DNA from: Colletes latitarsis
Lineage: Eukaryota; Arthropoda; Insecta; Hymenoptera; Colletidae
Direction: 5' to 3'
NCBI RefSeq assembly: GCF_051014445.1
Contig: NC_135140.1
Span: 17,663,501 to 17,727,500 of the forward strand
Length of the DNA stretch: 64,000 nt
Of the stretch, positions 49,886-62,089 are shown piece by piece. The position numbers and the translations under genes were made by a program. Positions within the stretch are counted from its first letter, which is position 1, and every line of letters starts with the position of its first letter. A model generated the notes under the pieces. It searched no databases and was not told the DNA's origin. It worked only from the letters and a program-made list of their open reading frames with translations.

Positions 49886-51489
49886 ATGCCAATTGTATGG
49901 ACTGAAAATCAAACTTTGGAATTAGTAATTCTTTATAGTCGGCACGAATGTTTAAGGAATCCTTTTCATCCCGATTTTAAGAACAAACTCTGTCTCTACA
50001 AAGCATATAAACAAATCGTGGATTGCATAAATATCTATGGTTTAACCGTTTACGATTGTATCAAACGGATTACTTACATTAAGGCACAATATTGTTACGA
50101 GTTATCGAAAATCAGTGCAGCAATATCTTGCGAGAAAATTTATAAACCTAAAGCAAGTTGGTTTCCAATAATGCACGAAATACTTTTTCCGTTTATAGAA
50201 ACGTACGGTTGCACGAACAATTCTTGGAAGGTATAATAAAAAAAATATACGAGGCGTCTCGCTTTAATCTTTTCGCGCCATTATTGATAAATTCGACGAT
50301 AACGAAGTGGAAAGATTAAAGAGTAAAACGTAAATCGTGCAGTTTCATAAATTTTTATTTATTTAATCGGTGTTTTGGAATTACAGATAAGCAAAAATAA
50401 AAACAACAATTTCAAAAATTATTATAGTAGCGAAAACAATGCGTATCTGAATGGAGTGAAATTATCGAAACCGCAGAGCAAAGATTGCAGTTGTCCCTAT
50501 GAAAATTGTTGCTGCTGCGAACCGTAAGAGACAAAGCTTCTTATATGTATATTCCAAGCAATTTATACAAATATTAAAAAGACTGATTATCGTGTTCTTC
50601 TTTATTTAGGAAACATTGGACTCGACCAGAAAGTGATAAAGTCGTAGATTCGGTTATTACAAATTATTCGCCTTTGCATTTGCAACAAATAACCAGAGGC
50701 AATAATGGAAACACTACCAGGAAACATATTACCGCCGAACGCGAAATGCAAACCGACGTCTCCTTCTTCAAAACCGAATGCAAGACGTGTGAAACATGCG
50801 TGGAAAATAGTACAGCCCTTACAAGTGATTTGGTAAATAATAAAATTGTTAAGGCGTGGAAAATCAATTTAATATTTATCGGAAAATATTTTATAGAAAG
50901 ATATCGTTCCGACGGTCGAGGAGAAAGAAAAAAGAAAGGCTCACGATGAGTTTGACATGTTTGGAAAGAGTATTGCGTTTCAGTTACGAAATATAAATTT
51001 CGGTGAATATTTAACGGTGCGTTACGCGCGTAGGGCTGAGATTATTCGAATATTACATAATTATTCAAATAATTCGTATAAACTTCAAATATCATTATCA
51101 GAGAGTCCTCATTGCACTGGTCTATACTTGGCCATTGGACAAACTTTTTAAATGGTATTTCGACCTATCGAAGTTCTCGAATATTTGAATACAGAAAAAT
51201 TTTGATAAGTAATCCCAACCCTAATTGCGTGTCGCGGAAACTACTGTTAATGCAGTGCTGTTTGTTTCTAGAAGTTGCAATCAAGTTAGAAAAACGAATA
51301 CAGGATCTGATTGCGCAAGAACGTCTTAATAATATAAAATTGAAATGCGTATCGCACAGTGTCCCTATGGAGTATTGTAGCTCTAGCTGTAGCGATTGTA
51401 AAGTCAAGCCCAAGGAAATGATTTGTAGCTGTGGTTTACCGGTGATAATGATCAAAACCGATCACTCTTGCGAATTCGGTCGCAAATAA
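49886..51489 (+). CDS. MADF-BESS domain protein with Cys-rich segments
   Basis: A putative DNA-binding regulator of the MADF-BESS class (Adf-1 and relatives). Five exons (49886-50230, 50387-50523, 50610-50832, 50897-51002, 51272-51489) give 342 codons. The N-terminus has MADF features (LELVILYSRHECLRNPFHPD, YDCIKRITYIKAQYCYELSK, SWFPIMHEILFPF). A BESS-like motif appears across the fourth junction: FDMFGKSIAFQLRNIN then FEVAIKLEKRIQDLI. Cys clusters (CSCPYENCCCCEP; CKTCETC; CSSSCSDCK; CSCG) are not usual for the class. The ATG at 49886 starts one residue group before the domain. The next gene downstream is a second MADF gene in the same orientation, suggesting tandem duplication. Specific targets cannot be inferred. 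Confidence 0.8.
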
Positions 51490-51560
51490 TAAATGCAATA
51501 TACATTTTATACAATTTTCGTTAATTTATTGTAGTTCACTAGTACATGTAGAATCGTATG

Positions 51561-51817
51561 CAGGGTGTTCGGCCACCCCTGGGAAAAATTTTAATTGGAG
51601 ATTCTAGAGGGCAAAATAAGACGAAAATTAAGAATACCAATTTGTTGATTGAGGCTTCGTTAAAAAGTTATTAACAGTTGCGCCTGTGATAGTGGTTCTC
51701 ACTCAGCATGAGAGACTCAAGTTGCCCCAATCAACAAATTGCTATTCTTGATTTTCGTCTTATTTTGCCCTCTAAAATCCCCCATTAAAATTTTTCCCAG
51801 AAGTGGCCGAACACCCT
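51561..51817. mobile_element. CAGGGTGTTCGG-family MITE between the two MADF genes
   Basis: The left terminus cagggtgttcggccacccct and inverted right terminus ggccgaacaccct are clear; the arms fold back. The middle is a short unrelated segment (gtgatagtggttctcactca). It fills about half of the 0.5-kb gap between the tandem MADF genes. TATA flanks are degraded. Confidence 0.85.
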
Positions 51818-52011
51818 AAGTAAATCAGAATACCCCTTAATTTGACAAATGAACGAAAAACTCGTTCGATGTATCGCGCGATCAAGTTCACTCGTGTTTT
51901 TCAATTAGTATCAACTTTTATGACGTAAATGCGTATAAAATTTAAAACGTGTAAAGTATCATATCCGCTATTCTCGCAAAGAACAATATCGACGTTGAAA
52001 AACATTCGAAA

Positions 52012-55000
52012 ATGTCGTCCAAATGGAACGAAAGATTAGTGACCAATTTCTTGAAAGTATACAAGCAGTATCCGTGCTTATGGAATCCTTACCACAAGGA
52101 TTATCACAATTGCAGAGAAAAGAACGAAGCGTTGCAGAAAATTCTCGATGAGTTCGGAACACTTGGCTTCACCGCAACCGACTATTTGCAACAAATCAAG
52201 ATAATAAGAGAAAAGTAATGTACGACGAAAAAAACAAAACAATTATAGGTTATAATTAGATTTAATTTTATCGATGGCGGCGTATTTTGTATAATTTGTT
52301 ACATAGTTGCTTCGTCGACTGGTCAGTAAAGTCGTATGATTTAAATTTGTTATAAAATGTTTTAAGGAGCACGATCGTAGTTGCCGTAATTGATAGAATT
52401 AAATAATTTGGGCAATTTTAATTTCAGTTCTTTAAAATGTTAGGATACGCTATGTAAACATTTCTTACGTCAATAGATTATTAAAACGAATGATTTTCAT
52501 TGTCGTAGGTACAAGCGGGAGCAAACCCGAACGATCAAAGGATTGCAATCGCAGAGGCAATATAAATCACCGTTCCCCTGGTACAATATAGTTAACGAAA
52601 TGTTAGCAAAAGTGATCGACGACGAGAAAAAAACGAGTTCCGAGATGATTTTGAAAGCCAAGCATCTGGACGCGTCTGTATTGAAATCATTGAGCAGCGA
52701 CAGCGTACGAGACTCGCTGAGAAAGAAAACGAAAGCCCAAAGAATTCGTCCGTGCACAGCTGCGACTTGCGACGAGATCGTCAGGAGAAGTAAATTAACT
52801 CGTTCCGATGGAAAAAGTGATCCAATACCGGACAAAGTTAACGAAGCAGGAACGAAATACGTACCCTGTCCAAAAGCAAGGACGTTGAGAAGTATTTCCA
52901 AAGACCCAGAAGAGGATAGACTTTCGAATCACAGGCCTACGAGAGACACCGAGTCGAAAGCAACGGGTAAAGAATTTATGGAAAATTTGGTAAATATGGC
53001 CAGCATTAAAAACAATCTTTTAATTTTTCTTAATATTTAATTTTTTCTTTTTTCGCAGGATATCCGGTGACCGTTCCATACACATCGATTAATTCGACAC
53101 CCGACGATATAATAGGAGGATCTAACAAAAATTACGAACCACAATTTCTGCAGTGTCCTTTATGCGGTTGGGAAGACGCAAAATATAAACAATCCGAAAG
53201 GAACACAGCGATACCTGTACAGGCGCAAAGAAATTTTATTCCCTGTTCCGATTACTATAGTGGTTATTCTCAAGGACGATATACAGCATGCACCGGCTGC
53301 GATAGAAGTATGTATACCCCTTCCACGAGAAAAAGGCACAACGTGTTCACATCCCCACTCTTGCTGCAATCCGCTGATTGGTTATTACCGATCTTCGTCG
53401 CAGTTTTCGACCAATGCAATCTTCAGCGGACTGCAACAGGAGTGGGGATGTAAACACGTGTCTTCTTGTGGAAGAACGTAAATGAACGTCTAATACATTT
53501 TTACGTTTTTGAAAAAATGTCAAGTCGAATGGATATTTAAATAGTATTCTATTTGCTAGAAACGATATCACGTTCCGATTATTCGAACAAGTACGCGGAT
53601 GATTCCGGCGATTTTAAGATTCTGAGAGACCTGTTGAAACAAGCACCTATTAGATCAACCGTAAAGTCGGTGAAGGACGTTGATGTTGAAGTACAATGCG
53701 ACAAAGAAGCCGAGAAAGTGATTGAAGATGGAATTTTAGTACGTGGACCCGTTCAGTCGCAAATCGTACAATTCGATCCTGCGTTAACAAATAAATTTCA
53801 AGGTGCCACCATAGAGGCGTGCACTAGGTTGGAAATCGTTCTATCGAGCTCGAAAGGAACTGAGAAACAGAATAGGTTCCCCACTCAGAGCATCTGTCAA
53901 AATACACAGGGAATCCAATGTATGAAATCGAAATCATCTACGAAAGGGACGCAATTCTCTTCTAAAATTGTTACTCCCGTGGACAAGACAAAGGAGGCAG
54001 GTGTCAACACCGTGAATTGCGTCGAACGAGAGACACAAAGCACAATTTGCGTGTCAGATAGAACGAGACGTTGCATCTCCCTTCAAACCTTGAGTCAACA
54101 TTGCGTTAAAGATCCGGTCCGTACGATGGAATCAAAGGAAGTAACAGTGAATATAATAGATAAAGCATCGAAAGGGATACAGAGCACAATTTGCGTGTCG
54201 CGTGGAAATTTGGCCCGCTCTTCGTCCTTCGAAAGAGCGAAGGACACTGAAACTACACCGTTTGTCCATAAAATTCATAGCGTTGCTACTAATTGTCTTG
54301 ATCGACACGTTGGTACTAACGCGCAATGTTTATCTTTGACTCGAGCCAAGTCCCATGAATCTATAACATGTTGCATTCAACATGCAGATTCGAAGGAATC
54401 ACAACAATTCGAGACTCCGTGTAAACTGGACACATGCCCACGCAACATAAGCGAAATTATTAAAGATCCTACCGTAGCATTCATGTTGCAACAATTACTT
54501 TACAAGATGTTATCATCCAGGATCGAATCCAGCACCCAGAATACAAAATCATTGAAAACGTCGGACGCTCAGACTGATCGTAAGTTAATATAATTCTTAA
54601 TAGATACATAGTGTTATAACTAGAAATTAAAAGCTGCATAGGTAAATCAAAATTATAGAGTCTCGTCGCTGATTTTCAATCCTTGCGGAAGTTTCAAAGA
54701 CTTACGTAACAAGTATTGATTTCAGACAGACCTAAATGCAACGAGAAAAGAAATTGCAAGGTCGACGTAACCGAAATGGTAGGGAAAATTAAAGAATTCG
54801 CAACGAAGGCATTAGGGTCGAAACAGATATTTGCAGAAGCCGAGGCTCCTAGTGCTGTCGTGCATAAACCGACAATGATCGAGAAAAGTGATTTTGATCC
54901 ATTGTTCGAGTCTACCGGGATTATAGAGGATAAGGTTCAACGTTTCTCCGCAGACGAAACGGGATTATTGAAAGAAGGAAATAAATTTTTAGCTGTGAAC

Positions 55001-55579
55001 AAAGAGGTTTCGGTTCATTCAGAGAGTCGAGATATTGGGACCAGTAGGTCGTCGTCGCAATTACCTGTTTGCGATGTCGGAGTTCAATATGGTTCGCGAT
55101 CGTTGGAGGATTCCGCATGTACGAACAAATATGAAATGAACGAACGAGAGAGAGTAAGCGTCGGTACTCAGAAGCGAGATCCTATATTGGTTCGATTGAT
55201 AAAGTGCAACGAGAGCCAAACGATCATGAGATTTGATAAAGAGACGCTAACCTCAGTCAGCGATGTTGATCTTGGAAAAAGATACATCGACAAGCATGTA
55301 GAAACGTGTGGTCGATCAACTTGCCTGTCTTCTGCAGTTTATCGGAAATTGAAAGGATTAAACACAGAATCCGCTTATGAGAAAAAGTACAAGTATCAAT
55401 TAGAAAGCGATGATCGTCAGCGATCATATAAGAATTACATATGCGATAAGAACTGCAAGGATAATAGCGATCAGGATTGGACGGACGTTACGAACATGGA
55501 GTCGTTTCGCAATCCCAATAATTCCAAAATCCCGTTATGCGTGAGGCCGCGTAAATGTACTTTCGCGAATTGCAAATAA
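52012..55579 (+). CDS. MADF-domain protein with long Ser/Cys-rich tail
   Basis: Function unknown beyond a likely MADF fold. Five exons (52012-52214, 52509-52966, 53059-53307, 53560-54579, 54726-55579) join to 927 codons. The N-terminal 100 residues are MADF-like: WNERLVTNFLKVYKQYPCLW, NPYHKDYHN, YKSPFPWYNIVNEMLAKV. The rest is low-complexity and basic/Ser-rich with scattered Cys (CPLCGWEDA; CTGCDR; many single CxxxC) and repeated SKGTQ or ETQST-like phrases; no known domain or BESS motif is evident. Exon 2 must end at the donor at 52967, and exon 3 at 53308, for the frame to continue. Reading on from either runs into a stop. It is a tandem neighbour of the shorter MADF-BESS gene and probably its diverged duplicate. 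Confidence 0.72.
53321..53479 (+). repeat. Long hairpin in an intron of the second MADF gene
   Basis: Arms at about 53321-53378 and 53423-53479 are reverse complements with few mismatches (acgtgttcacatccccactc against acgtgtttacatccccactc), loop about 44 bases. It begins 13 bases after the GTATGT donor at 53308 and ends about 80 bases before the acceptor at 53559. It would fold strongly in the pre-mRNA. Confidence 0.75.
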
Positions 55580-55653
55580 TTGGAAATCGACGATGCAATA
55601 AAGTGTTAACAAAATGAGAATATGCACATAACTTTATATTAAAATACTTTTAA

Positions 55654-55736
55654 CCCCTTACCGTGGCATTTAGCTGGACGAAATCGGGGCCCAAAATCTT
55701 CATGAAGAGTCAGACTCGTTAAAGTACAGGAAGGGG
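55654..55736. mobile_element. Possible short piggyBac-like MITE
   Basis: TTAA-ccccttaccg on the left and aaggggctaa on the right resemble short inverted ends beside a TTAA target. The element would be about 83 bp. Support is limited to about 10 bases per end. Confidence 0.3.
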
Positions 55737-57463
55737 CTAAACAATACCGGTTTTCATTTTCAGTTACATAAATTAAGGAGATGATAAAATAGACCAAGAA
55801 CGTAGAAGAACAAACTTCGTTTTATTACCTGAAAATGTACAACGTTCTGACAAATGGAACATTATATGAAAATTGAACAAATTTAATTTTCGTGGTAAAT
55901 TATGTTCACATTGTTGAGTCGAAGGCAAACACTTGATACATGCAAGTACGTGTGGTAAGTACCAATCATTGGCATCTAATTGTAATAAAATAGTATAAAA
56001 GAGGTCTACGTCTCCTCGTTGTTTACCTTTTTTTTTTTTACATATTTTATAATAATACCTTACGCGGGCGATTTTGATTTACGTATTTTATTATCGGAAT
56101 CTTATCACTGAAATATGTATCGAAATTATGTGACGTTCAACTTCGTTAACCTGAGTATGTTTATTCATCTCTTTGTAGTAGATACCACACGATAAATTCG
56201 ACGATTATTTGTCGTTGCTAGCTGTATGCCAGTATTAGGATATTTTGAACTGGCCTTAATAAGGTCTAACATGCACTTATATTATAAGAGAATTTTCATT
56301 TCCCTCTATAAACTGTCGTATCAACAACTTTTAAATTCGGTCGCTAGAACATGGAGAGGTACTTGCACTCTCGTCCATAAGTCATCGTACATTACACGAA
56401 TTAACAATTATCAAATGAAATAATGGTCATAAATTATTTATTCGTTATACGTATAATTTTTACACGTTGCATATTTATTTTGATTTTATACGCGTTTTAT
56501 AAAATGTTAAATAAAGTTGTAATTAAAAATGAATAAATGTAATAAAGCAAGATAATAAGGTCGCTTCAGAAAATTGGACTTGTACCTTAATTTGCATTTT
56601 CCAAGACTTATGGACGGTAGTGTGTAAAAGATATTTCCCCTAACACGAAAATCTAGTATCATACTCGCGTTAAATATAATATTTATGAAAAATAACGCAT
56701 TTATAAATTAATTGTTGTCACTGAAAATGACATTAAAGATACGTTCGTTAAAAAACAAAATTGGATTATTTGCGGCGAGCGTGTGCTTAAATTACATCCT
56801 TAGTTACGTCACCAAGGTATTGTTAACAGCTATAATACTGTTGATTCGCCCAGTTGATTAACCCCTCGACGACCTAACCCATATTTCATTCGGACCCTAT
56901 GTTTTTCACACGACTCCCGAGTCCGTATCGAATATGGATCTATAAAATAGATCGCGTCTGCTGTTCCTTTGTTTACAGTCCAATCCATTATAATCCAGTT
57001 GATATTACGTATTGCGTAGATTAAAATTCAAATATTTTCGTTATTCGTTATCTAATTTTGTTAAAACTTGGTACGAGTAGTCTTTATATGAGTATCAAAT
57101 CAAATGATGGAACACCCCTATAGTGATTGAAATCACACTCCCCTATACGCATATCGCTCGTCGTTATTAAAATATGTATAGTAATAAATTATTGTACTTC
57201 TGATATTTAACGATTTGTCGATGATCACACTTTAACATGCGAGTATCGTACGACTAGTTTAAATTGAATCCATTCATTGCTTCCAATAGCAAATCGTTGC
57301 TAGAATTAAAATCAATTTCTTAGATGGCTTTGCGTACCTATCGAAAGGACAAGAGAAACGAAATAAATGTTTCCAAGTATTCTGTCTCGTTTTCCCCAGG
57401 TAAACTTACGTAATACGCGTGTAGTATTATTAAAAGGTGTACGTAAAAAAATATACGAACATT
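55737..57463. other. Convergent intergenic gap between the MADF gene and TMEM38
   Basis: AT-rich, about 1.7 kb, no supported gene. It should hold the two 3' UTRs. The small frame at 56226-56423 shows no family feature. Confidence 0.5.
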
Positions 57464-60400
57464 TTAGTCCTTCTTCTTGGCATCTGCTTTCTCGTCTTTA
57501 GCTTGGCCGCGGCCCAGCAATTTGGCTAACGAATCCCAAATTCCTCCGAGGAATAATGCGCAACAGAGATTTTCGAAAGGTACAAACGGATCGTGAATAC
57601 CTAGCAAAATGGACGATAGCTGAAACAAAGTTGATGCTTAATTAATATAAGCAAATAATCCATTTCAGTCGATATTTAAAACAAGTTAAACACAAAATTT
57701 AGGGTAACAATTAGTACAAGAGAAATAATAGTACTTGAAATTGAATAAAACATTTCTGTACCTTGAAGTACACGAAGAAGATAACAATACCAAAGTAAAC
57801 CAATGCATGAGGTGCTGAAATGAGATCAGTCTTTTTATCCAGGACGAAGATGATAGATGCAACCATCGATGCTTTTGTAGGGCTAGATAAACAAATTTTT
57901 ATGTAAAACACCTGCTTTTCGTAAAAAAAAAAAAGGAAAAAAATCGAACTGCGCTTACAAGCTGGGTTGCATAAGTTCCATAGCTGTTGGAGTCCATACC
58001 CCTCGTATAAGACGCTCGAACAATTTTGTAAAGCCTGCACCGTTTCCTGTAAACGAACACAATTACGTTAATTTCACGATTATCATAGATATTTCTTCAG
58101 TTTTAATTTTTCCAATGCTAAAACTAACCCTTGAGTGTTCCAATTAAAATCATTATAAGATATGCATTTGGATACAGTTTCCCTGCATGAGTTACTCCAT
58201 CGTACACTTTTTTACACCTATGAACAGTTAAACCAAAATAAGAAGTATAAATTTTAATAATAGGAATGATAAAATGGATAAAAAATATTTACCTATATAT
58301 TTCTTTCAGAGTAGCACATACAAGTTTTACCGGTAGAAACTTGGCTACTTTGTATCCAATATCAAATGGTGTATAAAATATCACATACCTGTATAATTAA
58401 CAAACTAATTTAAATTAAAGGCAAATACTTATCTATGTTTCGATGCTTTTGATTTAAGGATAGATCAAATGTATAAAATGTATTAACAAACATGTTAAAA
58501 TGACTCAAACAGAATGTTTACAAGTATTATTGTAACATACTATTATCCTTGCTGCAATTAAGCATATACTGACCAAACGATGGTTGCAACTATCACTTGT
58601 GGTGTATTTTTCAGAGGTGCAAGGATCGGTTCCCCTAAAAGACCATTGCATAGCATACCGCTAGCAAATACTACCAACATTGTCGAAAGCCAACATGACA
58701 GGGGATGTTTCCGAGAAAATGCTTGAGCACCTATACGATAAAATTGTAAAATGATATAAAATTAGACAACTTTCTGGAAGTTTGAATCAGAGGTATTTTA
58801 ACAAATTGGTGCAAGTTATGATTTCTGAATTTTGCTTGCTACATATGGTTCCTATATGCGAATGAGAAATTTAAATATTACAAAAAGTATTGGTGAACAA
58901 AAGTAGAAGATAAATTATTCATGATATATGGAAAAGACAACAAAATGTACAAGAAATAAAAAATGAAATTGGTGTAAATGATAATACATTTCAACTTACG
59001 TTAATTAATCTGACGCAATCGACAAATAAATACATTCTTTTTCGTTTGGGGGGAGGGTGGAAATTAATTTTTATTGAATAAATGTTAATTTTTCGTTTTG
59101 TCGATAAATGGAATATATTCCTTGTTCGACCACGGCACATATTTTGTGTAAACATTCAAATATTCGTATGTACACGAGGTTGTATAAAGATGATATTAAA
59201 AAGAAAGTTGACAGAAAAACTATCTGCAAAGTTTATGAACATTTATGATACAATGAAATATCAAGGGGTCGTGCTGTTTCAAGTAGGTCGGTTAGAATCC
59301 TCACAAGTAACACTATATTTCACAGATACGGACAAACATGACGCCAGTTTATTACAAACATGAACATGTTTTCCCAACGAGTATTAAAAAATAACCTTTC
59401 CGCTGCTGATTTAATCGGTGGTAGGAAAAGCTCCTATACTGAATTAATTTTACGATTTATCAAGTTATACTTTGAAACATAAGGGCAGAAAATTCTATAA
59501 AATTAACCACAATGATCAAAAAGTTTATATGCCTGGTGTCTTGTTTTTAACTCGAGCCTTTAAAATAATATTATTACCCGCGCTCTATTATACTCGAATG
59601 CACCAATTAAAAAGGTTAAAATCATTAACGTATACAGTAAAATATATAGAAATTTTCAAGCAATAGATCTTAAAAGTGTTTTCATATACGGTATTTAGCG
59701 ATACGAGTTGTTAATAACAAAATATAAAATGTTACAGAAAGTCAATGAAACGACTCTAATTGTCGAATGATTTGTCCTTCGTGCTTCGTTGCATAAGGAA
59801 GTCATTGAAAGAGAAAAATTAGTAACTGAACGTGAAAACATCGTTTATATTATAAATTTTCTTTTCGACGAATTTCAGAAACGAATCGTCAAATGTTCAT
59901 AGGCAGTAAAAAATAATAGTCGAAGCCACGGAGCAAATTTTGAATAAATCTGGCCTATCTACAAGGGTGTATACTGAAATAGATTAGCTGGGTTGTTTCA
60001 GTGAATGCCACAAAATAAGATTATTATAATTGTGCCAAAAACGATATAAGAACGAACATTCGATATCGTACGATATTCGCGTATCTCTCAGACATCGAAT
60101 GTCGCGAAAGGAACAAAATTACATTGTCATTCCTCAGGAAATTTCCTCGATGTCAACAGTATTTAATTAACGTATTCGGAGACGTTTGCTGTTCGCGATA
60201 CGCGATAAGGCCTAAAATTAAACGAATCTTCGATTTGCAAATAGTGTGGTGTAAAAATAGTTAAAAGCTTAGAGGCGTACGAAAATACAACCGATATATC
60301 GATAATCTGATAAAATTAAACGATTCTCGTTCCTTAAAAATGAGGGAGAGGAGACCGCGATATTTTGTCTGGTTGAGCGAAAATGGAAAAATGATATCGA

Positions 60401-60694
60401 ATCAAAGAGATGGTAAAACGATTACTGAAACGATTAAAAACATAAAAGAAACACCGCTGTGCGTGGAGAAAATAAGGACAGGGGTTTTTAGGAGCGAAAC
60501 ATAATTGTAGAAAAGGTATAAGCTAGCTCTGGGCGGATTAAATTTAGAATCGGTCGGGTGGGCTTGGGCTTACCGGGTCCTAAATCTTCTCTGACGTGTA
60601 GTGCACAGAGAACACAGTGCGCGATGTCGAAGTACGGGAACATTTTCAATTTAATGACCTGATTGGCCATGTCCAGGAATGCTTCAGGATCCAT
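57464..60694 (-). CDS. TMEM38: TRIC channel (TMEM38), ER/SR trimeric intracellular cation channel
   Basis: A trimeric potassium-permeable channel that balances charge during ER/SR calcium release. Seven exons (60694-60574, 58730-58574, 58388-58293, 58217-58129, 58046-57959, 57882-57762, 57619-57464) give 275 codons. The family signature is nearly continuous: MDPEAFLDMANQVIKLKMFP, AQAFSRKHPLSCW, NGLLGEPILAPLKNTPQV, FYTPFDIGYKVAKFLPVK, which contains the KV-x-K region, GTLKGNGAGFTKLFERLIRG and ISAPHALVYFGIVIFFVYFK. Several hydrophobic helices and a Lys-rich C-terminus (AKDEKADAKKKD) are present. The first intron is long (1.84 kb), and the donor at 58573 is GTCAGT, weaker than the others. Confidence 0.95.
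58731..60573 (-). other. Long first intron of TMEM38
   Basis: About 1.8 kb of AT-rich intron. Frames on the opposite strand (59082-59363 and 59472-59666) show no recognisable protein family. Nothing else is supported. Confidence 0.5.
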
Positions 60695-60862
60695 TTTGAT
60701 TAGATTTTACACAATTTGTGAAACACAGCGGCTTTTGTTCACGAGAAACGTGTCTTTCGGCGTTCGACGATGTTCGATTTAAAACACAGTCTCGAGCGCC
60801 CGCGAACGACGCTAGCTATGCGCCGTCTGCTAGACTTGGTCGTCTGCTAGTTATGGAACCCA

Positions 60863-61280
60863 GCCACCTACCATTATAATACAAAAAAAGAAACCTTATC
60901 ATCGAACGAGCAAATTTTCCAACCTCTTTAAAACTCTTCTCTACAGATGTCAGTAAATGATCATATACCGCGGTGACATCGCTATCTTCTTCCTTACCGA
61001 CGAAGGAGCAGCACCATCTAGTATCGAAACCACATCGGTTTCTGCAGGATGCACGTACACAGTTCAGATTGTTAAAACTAATGATTTTTTATTTCAATAT
61101 AAAATAAGGTTTTTGTTATACAATATACACGTTACAATGATTATAATGGATAACGGTTCCTCTTAATATAAGAAATTACCGAAGTATACGATAATTTACT
61201 GTCATTTCTGAGGCCAAATTTTGGAAAGACCAAAATTTATTCGTTCGACGATAATTTTTTGCGTTACAATGGTAGGTGGC
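60863..61280. mobile_element. TIR element next to the TMEM38 promoter
   Basis: gccacctaccattataatac at the left end matches the inverse of the right end (gttacaatggtaggtggc), and the similarity continues about 55 bp inward through tcatcgaacgagcaaatttt / tcgtcgaacgaataaatttt. The element is about 418 bp with no transposase. It lies about 170 bp upstream of the TMEM38 start codon. Target duplications are not obvious. Confidence 0.7.
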
Positions 61281-61860
61281 CGTGTTTCATATCTAATCTA
61301 ATCTAGTTGATTACCAAATAATAAATACGTATTTTTCCAATTACTGAAAAATAAGGTTATGCAACGAGCCTATGGATTCAATGACTATGTATAGTAGAAT
61401 AGAGTATGCTTTAGAATACCCATTTTAAGACTATTTTTACCCCGGTTTTATTCATACCTATTTGATAATTGTTAATGTGTATTATGTTATTTTTAATATT
61501 ATATATAAAAATTAATTATGTTTAAAATAATTCACGAACATTAAATTTAATTGTAATTCCTCTACCTAGTCAGAGTTTTTGAATAAGGCTCTAAACGACA
61601 TATGCATGTTTATATAACATTCTTCTGCTTAAAACGCTGTTAAAACTTGTCTTGGTCCTTAGCAATGGAATATAACAATTAGAAATAAATTCTTTAACGC
61701 ATCGAATGGAAATTTTCATTTGCCTGACAAAGCAAAGTGGCTAATGTTTTTATTCGTATTGTTCTTTGGGAACAATGGAATTTATATCATTAATAATTAA
61801 ATATCTTCGGTAGAAGCTAATCGACCGATCACCCACGTTTGTGATATAACCGCTGACCAA
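61281..61860. other. AT-rich gap before the foldback region
   Basis: About 580 bp with no gene, repeat or RNA that I can recognise. Confidence 0.45.
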
Positions 61861-62089
61861 GTATAGAACCTATATCCAGAGATGCCAGAAAGGCACCGAA
61901 GGTGCTCTCTCACACATATCAGATCACGCGTACGTGAGCTCGTGGAGTTTCGGAAAGTCGACAAAGGCAAACTGACGCATGCCTTTTTTCTCGATTATTC
62001 CGAAGCTGCCCGAAGTAATTTCGGACCGCCTCGTGAGAGTCGAGAGAGCAAGGCTCACACTTCCCTTCTCGCTCTTGAACAACTAATAT

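Noticed and set aside
53308..53453. Read-through extension of exon 3 in the second MADF gene
   Set aside because: It reaches a stop inside the hairpin, whereas the donor at 53308 joins exon 53560 in phase and opens a further 600 codons.
59082..59666. Frames inside the first TMEM38 intron, opposite strand
   Set aside because: They are AT-rich and short with no recognisable domain, so they are treated as chance frames.
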